This document shows positions 9,477 to 18,426 of a stretch of 64,000 nucleotides of DNA, in pieces (positions within the stretch are counted from its first letter, which is position 1; every line of letters begins with the position of its first letter). The DNA is taken from the NCBI RefSeq assembly GCF_000016665.1, contig NC_009523.1, positions 434,001-498,000 of the forward strand, written 5' to 3'. The position numbers were made by a program, and so were the translations under genes. Below the pieces are notes generated by a model. The model had not been told where the DNA came from, searched no databases, and worked only from the letters and a program-made list of their open reading frames with translations. This DNA comes from Roseiflexus sp. RS-1. GTDB lineage: Bacteria > Chloroflexota > Chloroflexia > Chloroflexales > Roseiflexaceae.

Positions 9477-9707
9477 ATGGAACCGCACGTCCGCGTTTCT
9501 GCCGCTTCCGTCCCGCCTGACCGCCGCGATCCGCCGGTTCCCGCCGGGGCATCGGCGTCCAGTGATGTCATTCCCGTCTCCCGCCAGCGCCTGGAAAGCC
9601 TCCAGCGGCATCTGACGTGCAGCTATGAGCGCTTCCCGACCCGCCATCTCCGCCAATCGCTCCGCATTCTTCAGCACCTGCTCGTCGATGGCGACCGCAC
9701 GCCCTGA
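9477..9707 (+). CDS. Small hypothetical protein, doubtful
   Basis: A 76-codon frame with a good ribosome site (AGAAAGGAG ending 10 bases before ATG). The predicted product is Pro/Ala-rich at the N terminus and helical at the C terminus (RQRLESLQRHLTCSYERF). No family was recognised. The opposite strand also reads as protein-like here (VAIDEQVLKNAERLAEMAGR), so it is unclear which strand, if either, codes; a decayed gene is possible. Confidence 0.25.
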   Translation: MEPHVRVSAASVPPDRRDPPVPAGASASSDVIPVSRQRLESLQRHLTCSYERFPTRHLRQSLRILQHLLVDGDRTP

Positions 9708-10160
9708 TGAGCACAGTCGTCTGGCAACCTGAGCTGGCAGACTCGACGACCGTGATCTGCGGATGATTCGACCGCAGCGCACCGCCGTGCGCGGGCGCGT
9801 TCGAATCGTCCGCAGGTGATTCTTGACGAGGCGCATATGCGTATACCGTTCTTCCCTGGGCGAACCCGTGCGGCAACCGGTGCGCCGCTCCGCCGGTCAT
9901 ACCCGCCCGCCGCGTGCCCGGCGCAGGCGTCCCCATCCGGGCGGCGGTGGACAACGCCGCTCCACGGCGCGCTGGGATTGCCGCTCCCGTGTCGTCCCCG
10001 TCCGGCGGCGCGCCGACCGTCGCGGTGTCCGCGCTGGACGCGCCGGGGGTGAGCGTCCAGCGCGGCGTCGCCGGGGCTGGAACCCGGCGCGGCGTGTGCG
10101 TTTTCCAGCGTCTCCTCACTGCGCCCTCCCCGCGTGGAGCATTCCCCGTGTGGGATCAAG

Positions 10161-10737
10161 GGGCAAGGGGGATGAGGGAGCAAATGCGCACGGGAATGCC
10201 CGCGCATCTCTGCCAGGAACGCTCCCCTTGTGCGGTGCGCGCGCCTCCGGTGCGCACGCGGGCGGGACGCCCGCGCACCCGGCGCAAACCTCAGGTGCGC
10301 GCGCCTCCGGTGCGCACGCGGGCGGGACGCCCGCGCACCCGGCGCAAACCTCAGGTGCGCGCGCCTCCGGTGCGCACGCGGGCGGGACGCGCTGCCCGCC
10401 AGGAACTCGATGCAGAGTTCCGCACCTCCGGCGCGCACGCGGGCAGGACGCCCGCACTCCCGGCGCAAACCTCAGGTGCGCGCGCCCTTGCAGGGTCAGG
10501 TTTGTTGGCAAGCCCCGGCGTGCCATCTTTCCTTTCAGGCATCAGGACGCCCAAACTTCCCCTGCTCCCACAAGGGGAGCAGGGGGCAAGGGGGATGAGG
10601 GGGCAAACGCACACGGGAATGCAGAACATCACTCATCGCTCCCAAGAACTCTACCCTTGAGAAGTCGGGAGATGAGGGGCAAACGCGCACAGGAGCGCGG
10701 CACACCGCTCGCTGCTCCCAGGAACTCTCCCCTTGCG
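10161..10737. repeat. Three diverged copies of a ~75-bp repeat
   Basis: Similar blocks occur at about 10161-10231, 10583-10660 and 10669-10737. Each starts with a GGG-rich AT-containing stretch (GATGAGGG.GCAAA.GC.CA) and ends with CCCAGGAACTCTCCCCTTG or a variant. They surround the 60-bp tandem array. Confidence 0.6.
10235..10486. repeat. 60-bp tandem repeat array
   Basis: Two perfect 60-bp copies (10235-10294 and 10295-10354), a third partial copy to about 10390 and a degenerate copy at about 10431-10486. Each unit contains the palindrome GCGGGCGGGACGCCCGC, which can form a stable hairpin. There is no variable spacer, so it is not a CRISPR array. Confidence 0.9.
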
Positions 10738-10834
10738 CAGGGGGAAGAAGGGATCAAGGAGACGGCAGGAGCATATCTGACGACCGCTGACGTCACGGAT
10801 ACACGCGACGTGGTTGAATTTACGGAGGCAAGCG

Positions 10835-11158
10835 ATGCGATCCCGCCGACGCTGGAGTTCATTGAGTGCGCTGGTGCGCGCGACGCTGCGCCAGGAGGAA
10901 TGGATGACGGTGCGCGAGGCAGCGGCGCTGTACCGCGTGACCGATGAGACGATGCTGGCGTGGGTGCGCGCCGGGGCGTTCCCGATGCAGGTCGAGGAGG
11001 GGCGCACGTGGGTGGCGCGTGCGGCGCTGGAAGCGGCGCTGCATCGCATGCCGGAACGCCGCAGCGACGACCGCGACCATCCGCGCCATACCGCCGATGC
11101 ACTGGCGATGCCCGACGATCCGGACAGCACGCCCGAGAGCGCTGGCAGACGCCAATAG
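10835..11158 (+). CDS. Helix-turn-helix (excisionase-like) protein
   Basis: A 107-residue protein with a basic N terminus, then a MerR/excisionase-type winged helix (about residues 24-70): WMTVREAAALYRVTDETMLA followed by WVRAGAFP and a short wing. Such domains bind DNA as regulators or recombination directionality factors. The C-terminal third is charged and probably disordered. ATG at 10835 is chosen because ACGGAGG lies 6 bases upstream. No integrase or phage gene is adjacent, so a regulatory role is more likely than excision. Confidence 0.6.
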   Translation: MRSRRRWSSLSALVRATLRQEEWMTVREAAALYRVTDETMLAWVRAGAFPMQVEEGRTWVARAALEAALHRMPERRSDDRDHPRHTADALAMPDDPDSTPESAGRRQ

Positions 11159-11411
11159 CCTGGCGTGCCGGAAACACGCCAGCTGAATGCGCAGACGTAA
11201 CGATTCCACCGGGTTGCGTCCGAACGCTGGCGCGTGGCGACCCACAGCAGGACGCCTTTCAGCGGACGATGCGCCGGGCAGGGGAGCGCTCTACGCTGTC
11301 GAAGCGCAGTACAATTGCGAGCCAGAGGAATTCTGTCGTTCTGATGTGCAGGTCGCATTCCCGGCCTCGATGGGGTACAATTGGGAGAAAGAACAGAGAG
11401 AGGAACGATAA

Positions 11412-12470
11412 ATGAACGACCATTCGCTTGCATTTTTGAAACATCTGCTTGCCACGCCCGGTCCCTCCGGCGATGAAGTGGCTGTCGGGCGCATCTGGCG
11501 GCGCGAAGCCGAAACCTTTGCCGATCGGGTCTACGCCGATGTGCGGGGCAATTCGTATGCCGTGCTGGAAGGCGGATCACCGCGTGTGCTGCTTGCCGGT
11601 CATATCGACGAGATCGGCGTCATGGTGAGTTCCATTGATGACGACGGCTTTCTGTGGTTCTCGCCCATCGGCGGATGGGATCCGCAGGTGCTGGTCGGGC
11701 AGCGGGTGCGTCTGGCGGGGCGCACCGGTGATGTTATTGGCGTTATCGGGAAGAAACCGATCCATCAGATGAAACCCGACGAGCGCGAGAAAGCCAGCAA
11801 GATCGAGGACCTCTGGATCGACATCGGCGTGACGAGTCGGGCGGAAGCCAGAGAACTGGTGCGTGTCGGCGCCACCGGCGTGATCGATGCGCCGATCTAC
11901 GATCTGCCGGGCGGGAGGATCGTTTCACGCAGCATCGACGACCGGATTGGCGCATTCACGGTACTGGAGGCGCTCCGCTTGCTGGAGCGCGATCGTCCGC
12001 GCGCAACGGTGGCGGCAGTGGCAACGTCGCAGGAGGAAATCACGTTTGCCGGCGCGCATACCGCAGCCTTCAGTTTCGAGCCGCAGGTCGCTATTGCGGT
12101 TGATGTGACCTTTGCAACTGACCATCCGAACGCCGACCGCCGGCAGTATGGCAATGTGCGGCTTGGCGGCGGACCGGTGCTGTCGCGCGGTTCTGCCAAT
12201 AGTCCGGTGGTGTACGATATGCTGACGGCGATTGCAGAACGCGAGGGCATTCCATACAGCATCCAGGTGAATCCGCGCTACACCGGAACCGATGCCGATG
12301 CCATTCACCTGTCGCGCGGCGGGGTCGCCACTGCTGTGATCTCGATCCCCAACCGTTATATGCACTCTCCGAATGAAATGATCGCTCTGAGCGATGTCGA
12401 GTATGCCGCACGTCTGATCGCTGCATTCGTGCGCAGTCTGACGCCGGAGACCAGTTTTATCCCGATCTGA
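11412..12470 (+). CDS. M42 family metallopeptidase
   Basis: A 352-residue aminopeptidase of the M42 (glutamyl aminopeptidase/FrvX, formerly endoglucanase-like) family, typical length. Dinuclear zinc ligands are visible: His64 in AGHIDEIGVM, Asp177 in SIDDRIG, Glu208/209 in SQEE, Asp231 in AVDVTFATD and His318 in YMHSPNE. It removes N-terminal residues from cytoplasmic peptides, usually as a dodecamer. The family's PDZ-like dimerisation domain is inserted after about residue 70. ATG at 11412 has AGAGAGGA 5 bases upstream. It is monocistronic; a 334-base gap follows. Confidence 0.92.
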   Translation: MNDHSLAFLKHLLATPGPSGDEVAVGRIWRREAETFADRVYADVRGNSYAVLEGGSPRVLLAGHIDEIGVMVSSIDDDGFLWFSPIGGWDPQVLVGQRVRLAGRTGDVIGVIGKKPIHQMKPDEREKASKIEDLWIDIGVTSRAEARELVRVGATGVIDAPIYDLPGGRIVSRSIDDRIGAFTVLEALRLLERDRPRATVAAVATSQEEITFAGAHTAAFSFEPQVAIAVDVTFATDHPNADRRQYGNVRLGGGPVLSRGSANSPVVYDMLTAIAEREGIPYSIQVNPRYTGTDADAIHLSRGGVATAVISIPNRYMHSPNEMIALSDVEYAARLIAAFVRSLTPETSFIPI

Positions 12471-12804
12471 TGCGCTTATCGCGCAAGGCGGACAGGCTGT
12501 TCAGTCGAACATCCAGGGATGAGGGGCAGGATGCGTCATTGCACCCTGCTCCTCATCTGACGCTCTTTTCATAGATTGCAACGCGGATGGGGCTGGCCGT
12601 TATGACAAAGATTGCGGAATTGTCTGCATCCCGATCATTATCAGGTATCAATACGCTGGAAGAGGCATGGTATGATGAAGATGCCCACGCCTGTCGCCGG
12701 TGCGTGACTGCCCCGTGTGCAGCGTCTGTACCATGCGCCATCGGTTGTGAGAAGTTGCAGGGAGGATCGCAGGGGTAGAGACTGGAGATACGTGGAGGAA
12801 AGGC
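12471..12804. other. Intergenic, nothing recognised
   Basis: Only the ribosome site of the next gene (GGAGGAAAG near 12792) was identified. A short plus-strand frame near 12587 has no supporting features. Confidence 0.5.
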
Positions 12805-13962
12805 ATGCGCGACCGATTCAATGCCATTATGACGACCCGCGCCACCGATGTTGACGTGCAGCGTCGCGCGCTGGCGGTCATGCAACTGATCGCTGCGATG
12901 CTGGTGGCGAATGTCCTGTTTCTTGCGCTCGGTCTGCTGTCATCAGGCGCGCAGAGTGCGTTCATTCCGATTGCCAGCAGCATCTGCTTCATTGGGGCAT
13001 TTGTCCTCGCCCGGCAGGGGCGCGCCAGCGTTGCGGCGTGGATCGTTATTCTCGCCTTTCTCGCCGGCGCCATGATCGCAGTCACCAGGACACCACCTGA
13101 ACAGGCATCAAACGTGGGGTATTTCCTGACCGCCCTGATCGTGATTGCGAGTCTGACTCTTACCCCAGGGCAACTCTGGCTGGTCACGTTTGGAGTCGTT
13201 GCCAGTTTTCTTGCGACGCTTGCTCTCGCGCATCCTGGCTTCTGGGATATGGCCCCGGTTCGTTTGCATACCATGAACAGTAGTGTACTGCTCGTGGTTG
13301 TCGGCTTTGTATCGTATGTCGGGGCGCGCCTTGCGCGGCGCGCGATTAACGAGGCGCATCAGGCGCGCGCGCTGGCGGAGCGGATGCAGGCTGAACTGGC
13401 GCAGGCGAATGCGCAACTGGAAACGCGCGTTGCAGAGCGCACGACTGAGTTGAGTCGGACGCTCGCGGCGCAACAGGCGCTGACCGCAGAGTTGCAGCGC
13501 AGCCTGGCAGCTCAGCAGGAACTCAGTCAGATCATCCTCGAACTTTCGCTGCCGGTCATTCCTGTGCGTGAAGGAACCGTCGTTGTGCCCCTCTCCGGCA
13601 CGATCGATAGCACACGAGCGGCGAAGTTGACCGAGAGCGTTCTCAGGGTCGTCGAGCAGCGTCATATCCATACCGTCATTCTGGACATCACCGGCGTGCC
13701 GATTGTCGATACCCAGGTAGCGCAGGCGCTGGTGCGCACCGCCAGCGCTGCCCGGTTGATGGGGGCGGAAACGATACTGGTCGGCATTCGACCGGAAGTT
13801 GCGCAGACGCTGATCGGTCTGGGCATTCACCTTGGTCTGCGCACTGCAGCAACGTTGCAGGAAGGGCTGGAACTGCCGACGAGGGACGCGCGCAGGCGCA
13901 ACGGTGGCGCTGTTGCGCCTGGGCGAATGAAGGCGTCGTATGAAGATACTTCTGATCGGTAA
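12805..13962 (+). CDS. Membrane STAS-domain regulator (RsbR-like)
   Basis: A 385-residue protein with about six N-terminal membrane segments (residues 25-185), a coiled-coil signalling helix (about 190-240, EARALAERMQAELAQANAQL type) and a C-terminal STAS domain (about 250-360). The STAS core EGTVVVPLSGTIDSTRAA and ILDITGVPIVDTQVA matches RsbR/RsbS co-antagonists, which contribute to stressosome-type switches. The region IVDTQ holds the potential phosphorylation site. The membrane part would sense a signal; no kinase or PP2C partner is adjacent. It overlaps the next gene by 23 bases, suggesting translational coupling. Confidence 0.8.
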   Translation: MRDRFNAIMTTRATDVDVQRRALAVMQLIAAMLVANVLFLALGLLSSGAQSAFIPIASSICFIGAFVLARQGRASVAAWIVILAFLAGAMIAVTRTPPEQASNVGYFLTALIVIASLTLTPGQLWLVTFGVVASFLATLALAHPGFWDMAPVRLHTMNSSVLLVVVGFVSYVGARLARRAINEAHQARALAERMQAELAQANAQLETRVAERTTELSRTLAAQQALTAELQRSLAAQQELSQIILELSLPVIPVREGTVVVPLSGTIDSTRAAKLTESVLRVVEQRHIHTVILDITGVPIVDTQVAQALVRTASAARLMGAETILVGIRPEVAQTLIGLGIHLGLRTAATLQEGLELPTRDARRRNGGAVAPGRMKASYEDTSDR

Positions 13963-15307
13963 TGATGGGCGCACGCACGCGCTGGCGTGGAAACTGATCA
14001 ACAGCCCGCGCGTACCGGAGGTGATCTGCGCGCCGGGAAATGGCGGAACGGCGCCATTCGCGCCGTCGGTCGATCTCGACGTTGCCGATGCCGCCGGGTT
14101 GAGCCGCTGGACGTTTGAGGAACAGATCGATCTGGTCATTCCTGCATCCAGTGCACCGTTGCACACCGGGCTGGTTGATGAAGTGTTGATGTTGAATATC
14201 GGCGTGTGGGGAGCGTCACGGCGCGCCGCATCCCTGGAACGCAGTCGCTGTCTGGCAAAGGAGTTTATGCTGCGGCATGGTGTTCCAACCGCGACCGGAC
14301 GTGCATTCACCGATCTGGCGACTGCCGAACGATACCTGGCGACGTTGCCGTTGCCGGTGATGATTAAGACCGATCATCCTTCCGGCGGTGAGGAAATCTT
14401 CGATGACCGGTATGCTGCGCTCGAAGGGTTGCGCCGCCTGTTTGCCGCCCGTTCGCTCGATGGCGGCGAAGGGGTTGTCATTGAAGCCGTGCTCCAGGGT
14501 CCCCGCGTGGCGCTCTCGGCGCTGACCGATGGACGCACTGCGATACCCCTGCTTGCAACGCGCCTGTATGATCGGGTGGAGGAAGGGGATCGCGGCGCAC
14601 AGGCGTGCGGTGTTGGCGCGCATACGAGCAACTCGATATTTGCGCAGCGTCTGACGCGCTACCTGCACGAGAAGTTTATACTGCCGTTCGTCGCCGGGCT
14701 GGAAAAGGAAGGATTGCCGTGCTGGGGGTTGATCGGCGTGGATTGCGTCATAACTGCCGAAGGTCCGCGCGCAACGGCGCTCCGTTTCAGTTTCCGCGAA
14801 GGAGAGGCGCAGGTGGTGCTGCCGCGCCTGGAGGACGACCTGTTGCCCTGGATCGAAGCCTCGATCACCCGGCGCCTGCACGAACTGCCGCCACCAGCCT
14901 GGACGACGACTCCGAGCGTCGGTCTTGGTCTGATGGCGCGCGGGTACCCCAATTTCTTCCCGACCGGCGGACAGATCCGTGGGCTGGAGGATATTGAACC
15001 CGGTGTGATGATCTTCCACAGTGCTACAACTAATCCGGCAGCGACAGCGCCCTACATGCCGCGTGCGCTGCGCAGTCGCGGCGGCAGCGCAGATGCTCTG
15101 AGTTCGATGATCGGCGGGTTGCTCGGCATGGGCGGTTCGCCGCAGGGCTGGAGCGGGTTGCGCACAACGGGCGGACTGGTGGCGACAGTGGTGGCGCAGG
15201 GGATTTCGTTGCCCGGCGCTCGCGGGCGCGCCCTGATCAACGCCGACCGGGTGCAATTCGAGGGGCGCATCTACCGCAGCGATATTGGCGAGCGCGACTT
15301 TGGTTGA
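13940..15307 (+). CDS. PurD-like ATP-grasp ligase
   Basis: The 455-residue protein resembles phosphoribosylamine-glycine ligase (GARS, purine biosynthesis): N-terminal KILLIGNDGRTHALAWKL (canonical GxGGREHAL is altered to GNDGRTHAL), ATP-grasp A/B domains with MIKTDHPSGGEEIF and VVIEAVLQGPRVALSAL, and GVDCVITAEGPRATALRF. Compared with standard PurD (about 425 residues) it has an extra Ser/Gly-rich insert (about 390-420, RGGSADALSSMIGGLLGMGG). The divergent N-terminal glycine loop and the insert suggest either a diverged PurD or a paralogue with another amino substrate. It is sandwiched between the STAS regulator and an RNA methyltransferase, overlapping both. Confidence 0.7.
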   Translation: MKILLIGNDGRTHALAWKLINSPRVPEVICAPGNGGTAPFAPSVDLDVADAAGLSRWTFEEQIDLVIPASSAPLHTGLVDEVLMLNIGVWGASRRAASLERSRCLAKEFMLRHGVPTATGRAFTDLATAERYLATLPLPVMIKTDHPSGGEEIFDDRYAALEGLRRLFAARSLDGGEGVVIEAVLQGPRVALSALTDGRTAIPLLATRLYDRVEEGDRGAQACGVGAHTSNSIFAQRLTRYLHEKFILPFVAGLEKEGLPCWGLIGVDCVITAEGPRATALRFSFREGEAQVVLPRLEDDLLPWIEASITRRLHELPPPAWTTTPSVGLGLMARGYPNFFPTGGQIRGLEDIEPGVMIFHSATTNPAATAPYMPRALRSRGGSADALSSMIGGLLGMGGSPQGWSGLRTTGGLVATVVAQGISLPGARGRALINADRVQFEGRIYRSDIGERDFG

Positions 15308-16589
15308 TCCTGTTGAACATGCCCCATCTGCAACCTGGCCCGATACGCTGGAACTCACCCTTGACGGCATTGCCCAGGGCGGCGATGCCGTCGGGCGCTG
15401 GCAGGAACGGGTGGTGTTCGCTGCCGGTGGCATTCCCGGCGAGCGCGTCGTCGTGCGCCTGCGCGAACGGCACGAGTCGTATGCGCGCGGGGATGTGGTA
15501 GCTGTGCTCATCGCTTCACCTGATCGGGTAGAACCGCGTCTCCCCGGCGCGAGCCATATGCCATGGCAGCATATCTCTCTTGCTGCCCAGCAACGTTTTC
15601 GCCGCCAGATCCTTGCCGATCAACTCGCCAAGTTTGCCGGTGTTGCGCCGGAACTGGTCGAAGCGACCGCGCCAGCGTCGAAACCGTGGGCATACCGCAG
15701 CAGCGCCCGGCTGCACTGCGAAAGGCGACGAGTCGGCTACTACGCTGCGGATACGCGGTTGATCACCGAACTCGATCGTGATCCGCTGCTGCATCCAACC
15801 CTGAACCAGGCGCTTGCAGCGTTACGCGATGCGCTCGCCGGTGAACCAGACGATGATCAGCCGCTCGATGTAACGTTGCGCGTCAGCGAAGCGCACGGGT
15901 ATTGCATCGCTGCCATGCGCGGACGCGGTGAGCGGCGACGGCTGGCGGAACGCTGGCGGTCGCTCTGTCCACCGCTCGCGGGCGTCGTTTTTACCGTTCC
16001 GCCGCCGCATACCGTTCCCCCTGTCGGCGTTGATACGCTCGTCGAGGAGTTGGACGATCTGACGTTTCTGTTGCGCCCGACGACGTTCTTTCAGGTGAAT
16101 GTCGCCGCTGCCACGACGTTACTGAACCTGATCCGCGCCGGTCTTGGCGACGAAGCTGGCGGGCGTCTGCTCGATCTCTACTGCGGCGCGGGGACGTTTA
16201 CCCTGCCCCTGGCACGCGCTGCTATCCAGGTTGTCGGCGTTGAGGAGTATCCCGGCGCAGTTGCCGATGCTGAGCGGAGTGCGGCGGTTAACCATGTCTC
16301 AAATGTGCGCTTTGTTGTCGGTCGTGCCGAAGCAGTGTTGAGCAGTCTCGAAGGCGATTTCGACGCGATCGTCCTTGACCCGCCGCGGCGCGGATGTCAC
16401 CCACAGGTGCGACAGGCGCTGCTCGAACGCGCGCCACGCCGGATCGTCTACGTCTCGTGCCATCCGGCAACCCTTGCGCGCGACCTGCATACCCTGATCG
16501 GCAGCTACACGGTCGAGCGCGCCACGCCGGTCGATCTCTTCCCGCAAACGCCGCATGTTGAGAGTGTGGTAGTGCTGGTGCGATCCTGA
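15285..16589 (+). CDS. TrmA/RlmD-family RNA (uracil-5) methyltransferase
   Basis: A 434-residue class I methyltransferase with an N-terminal TRAM-like domain (about 20-75), SAM motif LLDLYCGAGTFTLPLA, target-binding motif IVLDPPRRGC and nucleophilic Cys in YVSCHPATLARD. The family makes m5U in 23S rRNA or tRNA. The usual [4Fe-4S] cysteines (CxGCxxQH) are replaced: ASHMPWQHISL keeps the QH but not the cysteines, so the cluster is probably absent, as in some family members. The TTG start at 15285 overlaps the ligase gene by 23 bases; a TTG at 15300 is an alternative. Confidence 0.85.
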   Translation: MASATLVDPVEHAPSATWPDTLELTLDGIAQGGDAVGRWQERVVFAAGGIPGERVVVRLRERHESYARGDVVAVLIASPDRVEPRLPGASHMPWQHISLAAQQRFRRQILADQLAKFAGVAPELVEATAPASKPWAYRSSARLHCERRRVGYYAADTRLITELDRDPLLHPTLNQALAALRDALAGEPDDDQPLDVTLRVSEAHGYCIAAMRGRGERRRLAERWRSLCPPLAGVVFTVPPPHTVPPVGVDTLVEELDDLTFLLRPTTFFQVNVAAATTLLNLIRAGLGDEAGGRLLDLYCGAGTFTLPLARAAIQVVGVEEYPGAVADAERSAAVNHVSNVRFVVGRAEAVLSSLEGDFDAIVLDPPRRGCHPQVRQALLERAPRRIVYVSCHPATLARDLHTLIGSYTVERATPVDLFPQTPHVESVVVLVRS

Positions 16590-16675
16590 AGCAACGTGGA
16601 GAATGATTGAGTCGGCGTATAATGCTGTTGCGCAATTCCTCCGCTCCCGCGCGCACAGGCGAGCTTTGCCCTGGA

Positions 16676-16733
16676 TAGCCGATAATCGATAGCCGAGAGC
16701 CGATAGCCGATAGCCGAAGGTCGATAGGGTCGC
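16676..16733. repeat. Short GATAGCC-type tandem repeat
   Basis: About seven imperfect 7-8 base units (GATAGCCG and variants such as GATAATC, GAGAGCC, GAAGGTC) run in tandem within the intergenic space between the methyltransferase and IS66. They are embedded in a dispersed repeat of family A (see 53830-54150). Confidence 0.7.
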
Positions 16734-16801
16734 TGTTGGAGTTCGCGTTCCGCGCAGGCGGGCTTCGTCTCGCATAGCCGAGGGCGTTATGGTCTTTGAA
16801 G

Positions 16802-18332
16802 GTAACTGCCTACCATTCTACGGGAAGTGGTAACTGCCTACCATTCTACGGGAAGTGTGGTAAATTATCGCCGTGGCTGAGCAACTGCCGGAAGTAGAAA
16901 TCCTGCTCAAGCGACTGAGTTCTCTTGAGGCCCAGATTGTCCGTCTGCAGGCGGAAGCAGCCGATCTGCGAGCGGAGAACGCCCGCCTGCAGGCCGAGAA
17001 TGACCGTCTCCAGGCCGAGAACATCGAGTTGAAGCGTCGGTTGGGACCGAACAGCCAGAACAGCCACAAGCCACCCAGCAGCGACGGGTATCGGAAGAAG
17101 CGAATACAGCCGGCGCTGCCCAAAGACAAGAAGCCACGCGGCGGACAGCCTGGGCACACGGGTCGAACCTTACAGGCGGCGGAGCAACCCGACCAGGTGC
17201 AGGTTCATTTGCCAGCGCGTTGCGCTGGGTGTGGGCGGATCATCTCGGCGCATGAATCGCATAAGGGGGCGGGCAAGCGACAGGTGTTTGATAGACCAGG
17301 GCCGCGCTTGGTCGTGACCGAACATCGGTTGGGGGAAATCACATGCTGCCAGCAGGCCCAGCGCGGCGTCTACCCGGCGAATGTGACAGCCAGCGTGCGG
17401 GATGGGCCTGGAGTACGAGCACTGGTCACCCAGTTGTCGGTGGATCACAACATGCCGCTGGAGCAGATGTGCCGCTTGTTCGAGGACGTGTTTGGATACG
17501 CGCTGAACCGTGAGACGGTAGCGACGGCTCTGGAACAGGGGTATGAACTGGCGGCGGCGGTGGAAGCAGCCACGGTGGAGCAGTTGAAGCGAGCGGAGGT
17601 GGCGCATGTTGATGAGACGGGGCTGCGGGGAGCGGGGAGGCTGCGCTGGCTGCACACCGCGAGCGACAGCCGGTATACCCATCTGTTTGTGCACCCCAAG
17701 CGCGGGGGCGAGGCCGTGCGCAGCGATGCGTCGGTGCGCAAGGATTTCGGCGGACGAGCGATTCATGATTGCTTGCCGGCCTCCTACCAGTTTGAACAGG
17801 CCAACCATGGGGCGTGCCTGGCGCACATCCTGCGCGAACTGCAAGGATTGGTAGAGCAAGGGTCAGCATGGGCAGAGGTGATGCGTGACTTCCTGTGGCA
17901 TCTGTATGAACAGGCGCGGCCCTTGCAAGGGGAGGCGGCTGCGGCGGCCCGGAATCGCTATCGGCAGATCGTGAGTGCGGCGGAGTTGGCCGAGCCGCCG
18001 CCTGAACAGAAAGCAGGCCCGGGACGCCCCAAAAGCACAGCGGGGCGTAATGTGCTGCGGCGGCTGAAGGAGCGTGAGGAAGCGGTGCTTGCCTTTGCAC
18101 TGGTGGAGGGTGTGCCCTTCACCAACAACCAGGCTGAGCGAGACTTGCGCCCGGCCAAAGTCAAACAGAAAGTAAGCGGCTGTTTTCGCACTGACCAGGG
18201 GGCAGCGGTGTATGCCCGCCTGCAGGCGGTGATCTCTCCTTGTCACAAACAGGGGCGCAACGTCTTCGCCACGCTGCGCGACCTCTTCGCTCGCCAGCCA
18301 GTCTCCCTACTTGCAGGCGGCTAGGCAGTTAC
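16802..18332 (+). mobile_element. IS66-family insertion sequence
   Basis: An 11-bp inverted repeat GTAACTGCCTA occurs at 16802-16812 and again at 16830-16840 on the left, and its complement TAGGCAGTTAC at 18322-18332 on the right. The stop codon of the transposase lies inside the right repeat. The left terminal 28 bases are duplicated in tandem (16802-16829 and 16830-16857), so the true left end is either copy. It carries only the transposase gene, without the tnpA/tnpB accessory genes of classical IS66, like the ISBst12 subgroup. Target-site duplications were not identified. Confidence 0.85.
16873..18324 (+). CDS. IS66-family transposase
   Basis: The 483-residue DDE transposase is intact. 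Residues about 8-55 form a leucine-zipper coiled coil (LRAENARLQAENDRLQAEN). A zinc-finger-like CAGCGRIISAHES follows near residue 115, then the catalytic domain with AHVDETGLRG, a second Asp region (HDCLPASYQF and NHGACLAHILRELQ), and the C-terminal NNQAERDLRPAKVKQKVSG containing the catalytic Glu. It starts at GTG 16873 shortly after the left terminal repeat; no strong ribosome site is visible. An uninterrupted frame suggests recent mobility. Confidence 0.93.
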   Translation: MAEQLPEVEILLKRLSSLEAQIVRLQAEAADLRAENARLQAENDRLQAENIELKRRLGPNSQNSHKPPSSDGYRKKRIQPALPKDKKPRGGQPGHTGRTLQAAEQPDQVQVHLPARCAGCGRIISAHESHKGAGKRQVFDRPGPRLVVTEHRLGEITCCQQAQRGVYPANVTASVRDGPGVRALVTQLSVDHNMPLEQMCRLFEDVFGYALNRETVATALEQGYELAAAVEAATVEQLKRAEVAHVDETGLRGAGRLRWLHTASDSRYTHLFVHPKRGGEAVRSDASVRKDFGGRAIHDCLPASYQFEQANHGACLAHILRELQGLVEQGSAWAEVMRDFLWHLYEQARPLQGEAAAAARNRYRQIVSAAELAEPPPEQKAGPGRPKSTAGRNVLRRLKEREEAVLAFALVEGVPFTNNQAERDLRPAKVKQKVSGCFRTDQGAAVYARLQAVISPCHKQGRNVFATLRDLFARQPVSLLAGG

Positions 18333-18426
18333 GAACTGCTACGATTTGGGCCGCACCTGTCGCTCGAAGGAGCGGAGTTTCCAGACAATTTTACGCTGGT
18401 GATCTTTGATACTGATGTTCCAGACG

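Noticed and set aside
10235-10486. 60-bp repeats as a CRISPR array
   Set aside because: The copies are directly adjacent and identical over their full length, with no unique spacers.
9823-10947. Long plus-strand frame through the tandem repeats
   Set aside because: The predicted product is only the translated repeat in low-complexity form, without a start site or domain.
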